Source: Clostridium sp. BJN0013 (GTDB lineage: Bacteria > Bacillota > Clostridia > Clostridiales > Clostridiaceae). From it: a stretch of DNA of 64,000 nt. Below are positions 38,095 through 48,300 of this stretch, piece by piece. The translations under genes and the position numbers were made by a program. The notes beneath the pieces are model-generated. The model saw only the letters and a list, made by a program, of their open reading frames with translations, was not told the DNA's origin and made no database searches. The stretch's first letter is position 1. Each line of letters begins with the position of its first letter. Location: the NCBI RefSeq assembly GCF_040939125.1, contig NZ_CP162495.1, forward strand, positions 3,968,001 through 4,032,000. Reading direction: 5' to 3'.

Positions 38095-38139
38095 ATATGC
38101 GATAAACCTCAGGGGTCCGGGGACAGAGTCCCTGGTAGA

Positions 38140-39357
38140 TTAAGCTCCTTTGTTCAATACTTCGCTGAATAGTATGTTAAGCTGGTTTACAACCATATCC
38201 CAATTTTCATAGGAACGAGTCCATTTCTTGCTTATTCTCTGCGTGGCAAGGTACAGCATTTTCATGAGACTATCGTCATTTGGAAATATAAGCTTAGCTT
38301 TGGTTACTTTCCTGAACTGACTGTTAAGGCTCTCTATGGCATTTGTAGTATACATGATTTTACGGATATAATCAGGAAACATGAAAAAAGTTACAAGGTT
38401 ATCCCAGTTGTCTTCCCAGCTTTTTATGGCATTTGGATATTTACCTTCCCATTTTTCTTTTGCATCCATGAGATTCTCAAGTGCGGCATCCTCATTTACT
38501 GCACCATAGACAGCTTTTAAGTCTTTTGCAAATGCCTTTTTATCCTTATAGGGTATATATTTCATACTGCTTCTCAGCTGATGGATTATACATCTCTGGA
38601 TTTTGGCAAAAGGATATACAGCTCCTATTGCCTCCTTAAATCCATTAAGTCCATCCACACAAAATACAAGTACATTGCAAACTCCCCTATTTTTAAGGTC
38701 ATTGAGTACTGAAAGCCAAAATTTACTGCTTTCATTTGCACCTATCCATATACCAAGGACTTCTTTTTGTCCATCCATATTTACACCAAGTACCACATAG
38801 GCAGCCTTAACTATAATTTGCTTATCTTCCCGCACTTTATAGTGAATTGCATCCATAAATACAAAAGAATAAGTTTTTTCAAGTGGTCTGTTTTGCCATT
38901 CTGCAACCACTGGAAGAATTCTATTTGTTATATTTGATACCATTTCTGGAGAAAGATCTACGTCATAAAGATTTTTCACCTGTTCTGATATATCTCTTGT
39001 AGTCATTCCTGCTGCATATAGAGCCATGACTTTATCTTCAATGCCAGTCGCATTTCTTTTATACTTTGGAATAATTTTAGGCTCATATTTACCGTTTCTA
39101 TCCCGGGGGATATTAAGCTCAACGGCACCCAACTCGGATTTTATAGTTTTCTTGGAATACCCATTCCTACTATTAGTTGTTTGTTTTTCAGTTACATCAT
39201 ATTTGTCATATCCAAGCTGGGTATCCATTTCTGCTTCCAATGCTTCTTGAAGAACATCTTTAAACATTTCCTTCATGGCAGCCAGGACTTCATCAGGACT
39301 TTTAAATTTTTGTTCATTCACATAATTCCTTAAAATTTCTTTAGAAATATTCGACAT
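38140..39357 (-). CDS. IS256-family transposase
   Basis: 405 aa, full length for the mutator-type DDE transposases. Motifs: EALEAEMDTQLGYDKYD near the start, PRDRNGKYEPKIIPKY, catalytic region FMDAIHYKVRED and VFCVDGLNGFKEAI, IQRCIIHQLRSSMKYI and C-terminal YTTNAIESLNSQFRK with the catalytic Glu. It cuts and pastes its own element in the cell. No frameshift, so it may be active. The ribosome site AGGAGTGAT precedes ATG 39357. Confidence 0.95.
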   Translation of the reverse strand: MSNISKEILRNYVNEQKFKSPDEVLAAMKEMFKDVLQEALEAEMDTQLGYDKYDVTEKQTTNSRNGYSKKTIKSELGAVELNIPRDRNGKYEPKIIPKYKRNATGIEDKVMALYAAGMTTRDISEQVKNLYDVDLSPEMVSNITNRILPVVAEWQNRPLEKTYSFVFMDAIHYKVREDKQIIVKAAYVVLGVNMDGQKEVLGIWIGANESSKFWLSVLNDLKNRGVCNVLVFCVDGLNGFKEAIGAVYPFAKIQRCIIHQLRSSMKYIPYKDKKAFAKDLKAVYGAVNEDAALENLMDAKEKWEGKYPNAIKSWEDNWDNLVTFFMFPDYIRKIMYTTNAIESLNSQFRKVTKAKLIFPNDDSLMKMLYLATQRISKKWTRSYENWDMVVNQLNILFSEVLNKGA

Positions 39358-39475
39358 AAAAAATCACTCCTTCATGTTAATAATTGTAAATTTATCATCT
39401 AAAATTATTGCCTTGAAAGAGTGCTTTTTATTCACTTTACACAAAATTTTTTATAGGCTCGTTTTTAAATATAAC

Positions 39476-40024
39476 TTAAAAATCTCTCAGCGGGAAATTC
39501 TTTACTACTACTTCTTTTTTGCTATTTACAGCTTTCCAAAGTTCCATCCTATCTATTCTAACCATCCTATGAGCATCATCTATCTTAATGTTTTCATAAA
39601 ATGTACTATTATATTCCTTAAAATTCAATTCTCTCATTTGATAATTAGTGTTTGCCAATAAAACTTTTAAATCTATATTATTTAAATTCTCTTTTACATT
39701 AAACCTATGTAATCTTAAAATTTCATTTATTTGTCTAGCCAATCTTATAATATATCCTTTATTCGCAATTTTTAAATTAATAGATTTATAAAGCGAATCA
39801 ATACTAGCATCATTTATCTGTACTTTAAATTTTTTGTAAGGCTTTAATATATCCGAAACAACTTTAATAAGTTTTTCCAAATCAGGATTTTCTATAACCT
39901 CAAGATTTATATGTAACATGGGTATATTTTTATATAATTTATATTTTCTACATACGTTTTTCTGTATACGTTGAATATAAAAATACGAATCTCTATCAAA
40001 TAAAGCTACCAAATAATACTTCAT
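39476..40024 (-). CDS. Possible 2H-phosphoesterase (LigT-like) protein, degenerate
   Basis: 182 aa from ATG at 40024 (GAGGAAA upstream). The start MKYYLVALFDRDSYFYIQRI and PMLHINLEVI resemble the first half of 2'-5' RNA ligase / 2H proteins, with one HxN. The expected second HxT position reads IDLKVLLANT, so the second His is absent. Function unknown; the family call is weak. The right end of the IS element lies 15 bp past its stop. Confidence 0.5.
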   Translation of the reverse strand: MKYYLVALFDRDSYFYIQRIQKNVCRKYKLYKNIPMLHINLEVIENPDLEKLIKVVSDILKPYKKFKVQINDASIDSLYKSINLKIANKGYIIRLARQINEILRLHRFNVKENLNNIDLKVLLANTNYQMRELNFKEYNSTFYENIKIDDAHRMVRIDRMELWKAVNSKKEVVVKNFPLRDF

Positions 40025-40242
40025 TATTTCCTCAGTCCTTCGGATAAATTTACAAATATGCACTCCGTTTAGGTAATATTATAACATAAAATTACTATAT
40101 ATAACATTAAATATTTACATTAATTCATAGAATATAAACTATATAAAAAGACAATACTATTAATGTTTAAAAATTTATATAGAGAAAGAGGTGGCAAATC
40201 CTGCTTACTAAGAATACAATATTTCTATAAGCAGGTAAAATT

Positions 40243-40407
40243 ATGAACAATGGTAAAAATTCTAGTATAGGATGTATAGTTAACGAATGTAGATTTCATG
40301 CGAAAAACACTAATTACTGTACACTCGACAAAATAGAAGTCACTAAACACGAAACAATGGCCAAAGATATACAATGTACTGACTGTGGAAGTTTTAAAAA
40401 GGAATAA
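40243..40407 (+). CDS. Small Cys-rich protein, DUF1540 family
   Basis: 54 aa starting MNNGKNSSIGCIVNECRFHA. Five cysteines at 11, 16, 26, 45 and 48 (CIVNEC, YCTL, CTDC), the spacing of DUF1540, probably a small metal-binding protein. Upstream, CTGCTTA (40200) and TAAGCAG (40229) can form a hairpin whose 3' arm touches the weak AGGT ribosome site. A terminator follows. Confidence 0.75.
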   Translation: MNNGKNSSIGCIVNECRFHAKNTNYCTLDKIEVTKHETMAKDIQCTDCGSFKKE

Positions 40408-40446
40408 CTACTTCTACAGCATCTCCTAAAAAACACAAATTGCACT

Positions 40447-40482
40447 AAAAAACCCGGTTTTACTTTTTAAAGCCGGGTTTTA
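40447..40482 (+). terminator. Terminator after the DUF1540 gene
   Basis: AAACCCGG and CCGGGTTT form an 8-bp stem, followed by TTAAATTT. Confidence 0.75.
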
Positions 40483-40531
40483 AATTTACAAATAAATAAT
40501 TTTAACACACCCTTCATATTTTTAAATTTAT

Positions 40532-40562
40532 TGTTAAAATAATATAGAATTATGTTATAATA
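40532..40562 (+). promoter_or_regulatory. Candidate murA promoter
   Basis: TTGTTA (40532) and TATAAT (40557-40562) with a long 19-bp spacer, 80 bp before the murA start. Only the -10 box is strong. Confidence 0.35.
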
Positions 40563-40642
40563 AACTTTGTGTAATATGAATTAAATTTAATATTTTTTAA
40601 GATTTTATATAAATTAAATTTATGATAAGGATGGATACATAA

Positions 40643-41905
40643 ATGAATAAATTAGTAATTAATGGCGGAAATCCTCTTTCCGGTTCTATAGAGATTAACG
40701 GTGCTAAAAATGCTGCCGTTGCAATATTGCCAGCATCAATACTAGCTAGTGAAGGTACATGTTCCATTGATAATATACCTGATATAGAAGATGTACACTG
40801 CATAGAAAAAATCTTGAAAAGCTTAGGTTGTAAAGTAAAAACAGGCAAAAACTTAGTAGTCATAGACAGCACTACTATAAATAAAATAGATGCAGATACT
40901 GATGATGTAAGAAAAATGCGAGCTTCTTACTACCTTATAGGTGCACTACTAGGTAGATTTAAAAAGGCAAGAGTTGAACTTCCAGGAGGATGCCCTATAG
41001 GGGTACGGCCTATAGATCAACATATAAAAGGTTTTGAAGCTTTAGGTGCCAAAGTAGAAATCAAGCATGGTTGTGTGTCGGTAAGTGCTGAAAAATTGAT
41101 TGGCACAAGTATATTTTTTGATGTAGTAAGTGTAGGTGCCACCATAAATGTGATGTTAGCTGCTACCCTGGCAGAAGGAGTAACCACCCTAGAAAATGTA
41201 GCAAAAGAACCTCATGTAGTAGATGTAGCAAACTTCTTAAATAGTATGGGAGCAAATATTAAAGGTGCAGGTACTGAAATAATACGTGTAGTAGGAGTAA
41301 AAAAATTAAAAGGTTGTTCCTACAGTGTTATACCAGATCAGATAGAAGCAGGTACATATATGATTGCAGCTGCCGCTTGTGGTGGAGAAGTAATAATAGA
41401 AAATGTTATACCCAAACATTTAGAATCCATATCTGCAAAACTAATAGAAATGGGCGTTGAAATAATAGAAAATGGTGACTCTATAACTGTGAGATCAAAG
41501 GGTAGATTAAAAGGTGTAAATATAAAAACCCAGCCCTATCCAGGTTTCCCTACTGATGTACAACAGCCTTTAAGTGCTCTTCTAACAATTGCAGAAGGAA
41601 GAAGTATCATAAACGAAAGTATATGGGAAAGTAGATTTAAACATATAGATGAATTAAAAAAAATGGGTGCAAACATTAAGGTAGAAGGAAGAATTGCTAT
41701 TATAGACGGTGTAGATAAACTCAGTGGGGCTATAGTAAAAGCTACAGACTTAAGAGCCGGTGCAGCAATGGTTATAGCAGGTCTTATTGCAGATGGCACC
41801 ACTGAAGTTTTAAGTATTGATCATATTGATAGGGGATATCCTAATATAGAGGATAAATTTACAGCTTTAGGTGCTGATATAAAAAGAGTATCTTATATGG
41901 AATAA
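40643..41905 (+). CDS. murA: UDP-N-acetylglucosamine 1-carboxyvinyltransferase
   Basis: 420 aa. [20 protein letters not shown] at the start; the fosfomycin-sensitive active-site Cys 117 is present ([15 protein letters not shown]). It joins phosphoenolpyruvate to UDP-GlcNAc in the first step of peptidoglycan synthesis. Typical length. It heads a run with walJ, the GerMN lipoprotein and yyzF (gaps of 22 bp or less). Confidence 0.95.
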   Translation: MNKLVINGGNPLSGSIEINGAKNAAVAILPASILASEGTCSIDNIPDIEDVHCIEKILKSLGCKVKTGKNLVVIDSTTINKIDADTDDVRKMRASYYLIGALLGRFKKARVELPGGCPIGVRPIDQHIKGFEALGAKVEIKHGCVSVSAEKLIGTSIFFDVVSVGATINVMLAATLAEGVTTLENVAKEPHVVDVANFLNSMGANIKGAGTEIIRVVGVKKLKGCSYSVIPDQIEAGTYMIAAAACGGEVIIENVIPKHLESISAKLIEMGVEIIENGDSITVRSKGRLKGVNIKTQPYPGFPTDVQQPLSALLTIAEGRSIINESIWESRFKHIDELKKMGANIKVEGRIAIIDGVDKLSGAIVKATDLRAGAAMVIAGLIADGTTEVLSIDHIDRGYPNIEDKFTALGADIKRVSYME

Positions 41906-41927
41906 TTAAAATTTAGGAGATATTATT

Positions 41928-42725
41928 ATGATTTTTTGTCCTTTGTACAGCGGAAGTAGTGGAAATAGCACCTTTTTGGCTTCAGACAATACTAAAATTT
42001 TAGTAGACGCAGGTCTCTCAGGTAAAAGTGTAGAAACCGCCCTCTTAAAAATAGGATTCAATCCTAATGAAATAGATGCCATACTTATTACTCATGAACA
42101 CACCGATCATATTAAAGGAGTAGGAGTTTTATCCAGAAAATATAATATACCCATTTATGCGAATGCCCTTACCTGGCAATGTATGTCAAAGTGTATTGGG
42201 AAAATAAAAGAACATAACATAAAAATAATCTACAACAATCACATAAGCATAAAAGATATGGATATAACAAGTTTCAGCACATCTCATGATGCTGTAGACC
42301 CTTATGGCTATGCCATTGATTGTAAAAATAAAAGAGCTTGTATAGCAACAGACTTAGGATTTATTTCAAAGGAAATCAAATATATTTTAAAAGACTCTGA
42401 TGTAATACTTTTAGAAAGTAATCACGATGTTGAAATGCTAAAATTCGGGCCATACCCCTATGATCTAAAAAGACGAATTCTAAGTAAAATAGGACATTTG
42501 TCCAATGATGATTGTGGAAAAGCTATATTAAATATTATAAATAATAAATTTAAAAAAATTGTTTTGGGACATCTAAGCAAAACAAATAATTATCCTGAAT
42601 TAGCATACCAAACTGTAATAAATACTTTAATTGATGCTGGTGTAAAATTAAATACGGATGTAACTATATCTATGGCAAGACGTGATAAACCTAGTAATTA
42701 TATAAATTTGAATAGAAAAAGGTGA
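41928..42725 (+). CDS. walJ: Metallo-beta-lactamase-fold hydrolase, WalJ/YycJ family
   Basis: 265 aa. Metal motif ITHEHTDHIKGV plus later conserved His/Asp (STSHDAVDPYGY, ATDLGF, LESNHD, LGHLS). Family members near walRK in Bacillus are nuclease-like and affect wall metabolism and DNA repair coordination. Here there is no walRK pair next to it. The stop overlaps the ribosome site of the next gene. Confidence 0.9.
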   Translation: MIFCPLYSGSSGNSTFLASDNTKILVDAGLSGKSVETALLKIGFNPNEIDAILITHEHTDHIKGVGVLSRKYNIPIYANALTWQCMSKCIGKIKEHNIKIIYNNHISIKDMDITSFSTSHDAVDPYGYAIDCKNKRACIATDLGFISKEIKYILKDSDVILLESNHDVEMLKFGPYPYDLKRRILSKIGHLSNDDCGKAILNIINNKFKKIVLGHLSKTNNYPELAYQTVINTLIDAGVKLNTDVTISMARRDKPSNYINLNRKR

Positions 42726-42730
42726 GACAT

Positions 42731-43297
42731 ATGAAAAAGATTTTTATTATATTTCTATGCTTTATAATTACATTTTCTATTTTAATATTAGCTGCTTGTG
42801 ACAAAAAAGATAATTTAAGTATAAACAATAATGAAAAAGAAAAGACTATAGCTCTTTCAAAAGAAACAGATAATCTTCTTGATTTAAATATTTATTTTAA
42901 TTCTTCTAAGGATCCAAATACGGTTGAGATATCCAAGGAAAGCCGTATAATAAAAAAAGATGAATTATTCGCAGAAACCATAATAAATGAATTAATAAAA
43001 GGTCCTTCTGTTAAAAGTAATCTAATTCCTATACTTCCTAAAAATGCTAGAATTATAAGTATGTCAATAAAAGATAATATTGCTTATTTAAATTTAAGTG
43101 AAGAAGCTAATATTGAAATGACCTCAATTGAAGAAGAAACTTGTTTGAAAAGCATAGTTTTTTCACTTACCCAAATTTCAACTATAAAAAAAGTTAAGAT
43201 TTTTATAGATAATAAGGATTCAGATATTTGGAGCAATAATTTTGACCTCTCGAAACCTATTGGAAAGGACGATATTGAAAATGCCAGAAAAAAATAA
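42731..43297 (+). CDS. GerMN-domain lipoprotein
   Basis: 188 aa from ATG at 42731 (GGTGAG upstream). The signal ends at lipobox LAAC (Cys 22). The GerMN domain covers about 45-165 (LNIYFNSSKDPNTVE, IINELIKGP, SIKDNIAYLNLSEEA). In Bacillus GerM acts in sporulation and germination between forespore and mother cell; here the domain is single, so function is by similarity only. Overlaps the next gene by 17 bp. Confidence 0.85.
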   Translation: MKKIFIIFLCFIITFSILILAACDKKDNLSINNNEKEKTIALSKETDNLLDLNIYFNSSKDPNTVEISKESRIIKKDELFAETIINELIKGPSVKSNLIPILPKNARIISMSIKDNIAYLNLSEEANIEMTSIEEETCLKSIVFSLTQISTIKKVKIFIDNKDSDIWSNNFDLSKPIGKDDIENARKK

Positions 43298-43442
43298 ATA
43301 CTGCTGCAGTGAACATATAGATATATCTTTTGATGATTTTATATTGGATAATGAAACCTTTCCCTATTTAATAAGTACTGAAAACCACAAATGTACTTAT
43401 TGTAATAAGGAAGCTAAATACATTTTAAAATTAAAACCTTAA
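43281..43442 (+). CDS. CxxH/CxxC small protein, YyzF family
   Basis: 53 aa from ATG at 43281, overlapping the end of the GerMN gene in another frame. KYCCSEHIDISFDDFI, ETFPYL and CTYCNKEAKYIL match the BA_5709/YyzF type of small CxxH/CxxC proteins, probably zinc-binding. In Bacillus yyzF lies close to yycJ and rlmH, so gene order supports the call; rlmH is absent here. Confidence 0.75.
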   Translation: MPEKNKYCCSEHIDISFDDFILDNETFPYLISTENHKCTYCNKEAKYILKLKP

Positions 43443-43460
43443 AGTAAAAATTTTTGAAGG

Positions 43461-43489
43461 GAGGTACTGCTACAAAAGTACCGTAGCAG
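43461..43489 (+). promoter_or_regulatory. Leader with two competing hairpins between Shine-Dalgarno and ATG
   Basis: The strong GGGAGGT (43459-43465) is over 30 nt from the ATG at 43499. Between them, CTGCTAC (43467-43473) can pair with GTAGCAG (43483-43489), which would bring the site within about 10 nt of the ATG. Alternatively GGTAC (43463) pairs with GTACC (43478) and would hide the site. The two stems exclude each other. Confidence 0.55.
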
Positions 43490-43498
43490 AATAAAACT

Positions 43499-43999
43499 AT
43501 GGGTTTGTATAAAAATTGGACAGATATGGTTGTAGACTTTGTAAAAACTAACGGAGAAGATGCATTCTGGAAACAATATGGAGCAATTGAAAAAAATATT
43601 TATACAAAAATATTATGTGAAAATGAAAATATTATAGAAGGAACCATAGAAGAACTAGCAAAAAATTTTGAAACTTCAACAATATATTTTATGGGGTTTC
43701 TAGATGGTGTAAACACTAGCTTAGATACTCCTCTTGAGTTAAATGATTTGGAAGAAAACTCTAAAATCAATATAAATATTAACCTTGAAAAATTGTATTA
43801 TAATATGCTGGATTCAAAAGCAGATTATTTATATAAGCTTCCTCAATGGAATTCCATATTCTCCAATGAGAAAAGAAAAGAAATCCGTAAAAAATGGCTT
43901 AATTCTAAAACAATAGTAAATAAAAATAAAATAGGTAGAAATGATCCTTGTCCCTGTGGAAGTGGCAAAAAATATAAACATTGCTGTGGAAACAAATGA
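43499..43999 (+). CDS. Protein with C-terminal SEC-C zinc motif
   Basis: 166 aa. Residues 1-140 are a helical domain I do not recognise ([20 protein letters not shown]). The C-terminus, [18 protein letters not shown], is the SEC-C zinc-binding motif found at the end of SecA and many cytosolic proteins, often tied to ribosome or SecB contact. Start ATG 43499; see the unusual leader. A terminator follows. Confidence 0.8.
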   Translation: MGLYKNWTDMVVDFVKTNGEDAFWKQYGAIEKNIYTKILCENENIIEGTIEELAKNFETSTIYFMGFLDGVNTSLDTPLELNDLEENSKINININLEKLYYNMLDSKADYLYKLPQWNSIFSNEKRKEIRKKWLNSKTIVNKNKIGRNDPCPCGSGKKYKHCCGNK

Positions 44000-44028
44000 T
44001 GCTATTAAAGCTTTTATAAATTACATAA

Positions 44029-44060
44029 AAACGCCACTAATATTTAAATGTTAGTGGCGT
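44029..44060 (+). terminator. Terminator after the SEC-C gene
   Basis: ACGCCACTAA and TTAGTGGCGT form a perfect 10-bp stem with a 10-base loop; the T-tract is weak. Confidence 0.6.
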
Positions 44061-44099
44061 ATACTATAACCTTATTATTAAATTTGAGAGGAGAATCTA

Positions 44100-45320
44100 A
44101 TGAGAATTTTACATACTTCCGACTGGCACCTTGGCAAAAGTTTGGAAGGTCACAGCCGTATGGAAGAACAGGAGACATTTCTCAAAGATTTTATAAATAT
44201 AGTCCAGAAAAATCATGTAGATCTAATAATTATTGCAGGAGATATTTATGATAATTCAAATCCACCTGCAAAAGCAGAAAAAATGTTTTACCACACATTA
44301 AAGAATTTGTCCTCAAATGGAGAGAGGATAACCCTGATTATCGCAGGAAATCATGACAATCCTGATAGATTGGTAGCAGCAGAACCTCTAGCTAGAGATC
44401 ATGGTATCATAATGATAGGGACTCCAAAATCCATAGTAGCCCGAGGTAATTATGGAAACAATAAAGTGGTGAATTCTGGTGAGGGCTTTATTGAAATTGA
44501 AATCAAGGGAGAAAGGGCTGTGATTATAACAGTACCCTACCCCAGCGAAAAGAGATTAAATGAAGTCTTATATAATGGCATGGAAGAGGAAAAAAACCAA
44601 ATAAAATCATATAATGATAGAATTAAAAAATTATTTCATAATTTAAGTAAAAATTATAGGAAAGATACCATAAATATTCTTGTTTCTCACTTGTTCACCC
44701 TAGGAAGTGACCAGGCGGGATCCGAGAGAAATGTTCAGCTGGGTGGAAGTTTTATTGTAGATAGCGATTGTTTTCCTGAAAGTGCACAGTACATTGCCCT
44801 AGGGCACATCCATAAAACTCAAATAGTACCAGGAACTAGTGGAAAAGCCAGATATTCTGGTTCACCCATTCAATACAATAAAAAAGAAATTAATTTCAAG
44901 AAAAAATGTTTTATTGTAGATATAAAAGCAGGAGAAGACTGCAATGTCCAGGAAGTTGAATTCAAGGTGTATAAACCCATAGAAGTCTGGAAATGCAGCA
45001 GCATTGAAGATGCTATAGAAACATGTTATAAGAACAAGAATAAAAATTGCTGGGTCTATTTAGAGGTGGTTACGGACAGGTTTATAAGGGAAGATGAAAT
45101 AAAAGTCATGAAAACCACAAAAAAAGACATACTTGAAATTGTACCAAAAATGAAAAACAGTTCTTCTGAAAATATAGATATACATGATTTTTCCCATAAA
45201 TCCTTTGAAGAAATTTTTAGAGAATTCTACTTTAAAGAAAGAAAAGTGGAACCTCAATCAGAGGTAATAGATTTATTATTATCTATTATTAAGGAGGAAA
45301 AAGAGGATGAAACCTATTAG
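44100..45320 (+). CDS. sbcD: Nuclease subunit SbcD (Mre11 homologue)
   Basis: 406 aa. Phosphoesterase motifs MRILHTSDWHLGK, IIIAGDIYDNSNPP, IIAGNHDNPDRL and ALGHIHKTQ. With SbcC it forms the Mre11-Rad50-type complex that opens hairpin DNA and blocked ends. ATG has GAGAGGAG upstream. It overlaps sbcC by 14 bp, indicating coupled translation. Confidence 0.95.
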   Translation: MRILHTSDWHLGKSLEGHSRMEEQETFLKDFINIVQKNHVDLIIIAGDIYDNSNPPAKAEKMFYHTLKNLSSNGERITLIIAGNHDNPDRLVAAEPLARDHGIIMIGTPKSIVARGNYGNNKVVNSGEGFIEIEIKGERAVIITVPYPSEKRLNEVLYNGMEEEKNQIKSYNDRIKKLFHNLSKNYRKDTINILVSHLFTLGSDQAGSERNVQLGGSFIVDSDCFPESAQYIALGHIHKTQIVPGTSGKARYSGSPIQYNKKEINFKKKCFIVDIKAGEDCNVQEVEFKVYKPIEVWKCSSIEDAIETCYKNKNKNCWVYLEVVTDRFIREDEIKVMKTTKKDILEIVPKMKNSSSENIDIHDFSHKSFEEIFREFYFKERKVEPQSEVIDLLLSIIKEEKEDETY

Positions 45321-48300
45321 CCTTAAAATAAAAGGATTGAATAGCTTTGAGAATACTCAGGAAATTGATTTTGAAAAGTTGACGGAAAGAGGCATATTTG
45401 GTATATTCGGACCTACAGGCAGCGGAAAATCCACTGTACTTGATGGAATTACCCTATCTCTATATGGCGAAGTAGCCAGGAAAAGTTCAAATTTTATAAA
45501 TGTAAATTGCAATGATTCACATGTAAGCTATCAATTTCAGATATCTGAAAAAGAAGTAAAAACTTATAGAGTAGAAAGGGAATTCAGAAGAGACCAGAAG
45601 AGTGGCAACGTAAGAAGTAAAGGGGCTAGAATAATAAGTATTGAGGGAAATACGGAAAGAATTCTAGAAGAAGGAGCCAAAAATGTAACTGAAAAATGCC
45701 AGGAAATACTGGGACTGAAACTGGAGGATTTCACAAGAACTGTAGTGCTTCCTCAGGGCAAATTCAGTGAATTTTTGAAACTAGAAGGTAAAGATAGAAG
45801 AAATATGCTTGAAAGATTATTTGGTCTACAAAAATATGGAGATGACCTCTCATTTAAATTGAATTTAAAAAATAAAGAGGAAAAAAGAAAGTTCGATGAA
45901 CTCAATGGACAGCTCAAGGGTTATGAAGGCATCAATGAAGAGATTCTGGAAACTAAAATACTACTAATGAAAGAATTGGAGAATAATTATAAAAAAACTA
46001 AAAAGGAATATGATGATTTAGAAAAGAAATATAATTATGAAAAAGAATTGTGGAAGCTTCAATTGGAATTAGAAGAAAAGTACCGTGAACTAGAAATATT
46101 AAAAAAAAGAGAAAATGAAATAAAAGACTGTGAGAAAAGAGTTAAATTGGCAGAAGGAGCTTTAAAGGTAAAACCTTATATAGATAACTTTCAAAGTATA
46201 TCTGAACAAATAAAAAGTATTAAAGATGAACTATCAAATTTAAATATTAGAATAAGTCTTATAAGAAAAAATAAAAATGAGGTAGAAATGTTGTTAAATA
46301 AAGCTAGGGATAGAAAAGACAAAGAATTACCCGAGTTAAAAGTAAAAGAACAAAAAATTAAAGATGCCATGGATGAGCAGAGACTACTTGAAAAGCTCAA
46401 ACAGGAAAAAAACTCTCTAGAGAACCACATTAAATCTTTAAAGGAGAAATTGAACAACAATGTTAACCACATGATAATAAATGAGAATTATACAGACAAT
46501 TTATTAAATAAAATAAAAAGTAAAGAAAACTTAATGGAAACTTTAAAAATTTCTGAAGAATATAAGAGAAAAATAAATGAAGGTATAATTATTCTAGCTA
46601 ATTATGAAAATAGAATGATACACAGAGACGAATTAGTAGAAAATATAAAAAATTGCCAAAAGAATATAAAAACAGCAGCTTACAAAGACGAGATATTACT
46701 GAAAGATATCAATGAAAAGGAAAACACATTAAGGCACTATGAGACACGTTTAAATACATTGATTAAAACATGCCCTGGAGATGAAAATACACTGTTATCT
46801 TTTCAGCAGAACCTGTCTTATTTGAAAACAAAATGGGATAAATATGATGAGTATATAAATTTGTTGGATAAAAATAAAGATATGTTAGAAAATTTGGAGA
46901 AAGACTTAAAACATATAACTTCCATTAAATCTAAGATGAAATATAATACAGAAGAACTAGAGAAAAAAATTTATCAATTTGAAAAAGAAAATATGGCAAT
47001 TATGCTGATACATAATCTACAGGAAGGTGATTTATGTCCTGTATGTGGTTCTGTATACCGTCAGAAAAAAGAAATCCGTGAAATCGACAAGGAAAATCTT
47101 GAAAAATTAAAATTCCATTTTATTGAACAGAAAAGTAAAATGGAAGAATTGACTAAAAAAGCAATAGAAATTCAGACTAATATTGTATCAGAAAGAAAAA
47201 ACACAGAGGAAAATGAACGCAAAATTAAAGAATTGGGGGAAGATTTTAAATCAACTCCCACAAAAGTTCTTGAAGATAAATTCTATAAATTAAAACAGGA
47301 TTTATATAAATTTAACGAAGAAAAAAACCTTCTGGAAGAAGAAATAAAAAAGCTGAAAGATAAAAAGAATTCTCTTGATATTAATCATAATAGAGAAGCT
47401 ACAATACAAATCCAGGAAAAGACTCAGCTTATAAAATTACAGCAAGATTTAGAATTGGAAGAAGAGAAAATAAAATTACTAGAGGGCCAATTATCTTCAT
47501 TAAAGACTGAGCTATCTGCAGAAGATTTTAAAAACAAAGCAAATGAAATAATGGAAAGACAAAAACGTATATCCAAATTGGAAAGTGAAATAAAAGAAAT
47601 GAGGAAAACCTTAGAAATAAAGCAAAGTGAAAGAGATAAAATTAGGAGTTATATCACAGTTCTAAAAGAAAAACTGAGTGAAAAACAAACAAGAGCCCAG
47701 GAAATGGATAAAAGCATAATCGAAAAAGAACAAAACATAAAAAATAAAGTAGGTGAAATAGGTGATCTTACCTACTTCAGTAAAAAAGTATATACGCTTA
47801 TAGAAAAAATTAAAAGTGAATATATAAAAACTGAAAAAGCTGCCAGAGAAATAGGAACAGAATATGATGACCTCAATAATAAGATAATATTAGATCAGAG
47901 TAAGCTAGTCAATTTAAATGAAAGAAATATAATAGAAGAAAAAAATCTTAAAAATGTACTGGAAGAACAAGGATTTGAGGATATTTATAAAGTTGAAAAA
48001 TTTTTCATGAATAAATTAGAAATGGAGAAATTCAATAAAGAAATACAGGAGTATAAGAATTCTATTGCAAAAATAAAAGGTGCCATAGAAAATATTTATA
48101 AAAATATGGAGGGCAGAACTTTAACAAAAGAGCAGTGGGATAAAACACAAAATGATAAAAATGAAAAAAGTTATGAGCTAAATAAATTATATGAAAATAA
48201 AATAACATTAAATAAAGAAGTAGCTTCTATAAATACAAAATTATCAGAACTAAAAAAACTCTTAAGTGAAAAGAAAAAAATGGAACATAAATTAGGACTC

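Larger units (their letters stand above)
37841..39460 (-). mobile_element. IS256-family insertion sequence
   Basis: About 1.62 kb between glnA and a 2H-like gene. Proposed terminal inverted repeats are 37841-37863 and 39438-39460, matching at about 16 of 23 positions with a shared TTNTGTGTA core. The flanks (GTTTTAA left, GTTTTTAA right) resemble each other but give no exact target duplication, so ends are tentative. One intact transposase gene lies inside. Roughly 300 bp between the transposase stop and the left end are non-coding and structured. Confidence 0.65.

Noticed and set aside
37831-39470. Exact target-site duplication flanking the IS256 element
   Set aside because: Flanks GTTTTAA and GTTTTTAA are alike but differ in length, and both sit in AT-rich sequence.
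40195-40242. Terminator interpretation of the CTGCTTA/TAAGCAG hairpin before the DUF1540 gene
   Set aside because: The stem is weak and is followed directly by the start codon region with no T-tract.
43463-43488. A true H-type pseudoknot in the SEC-C leader
   Set aside because: The interleaved arms leave zero bases for the loop that must cross the second stem, so alternative hairpins are more likely.
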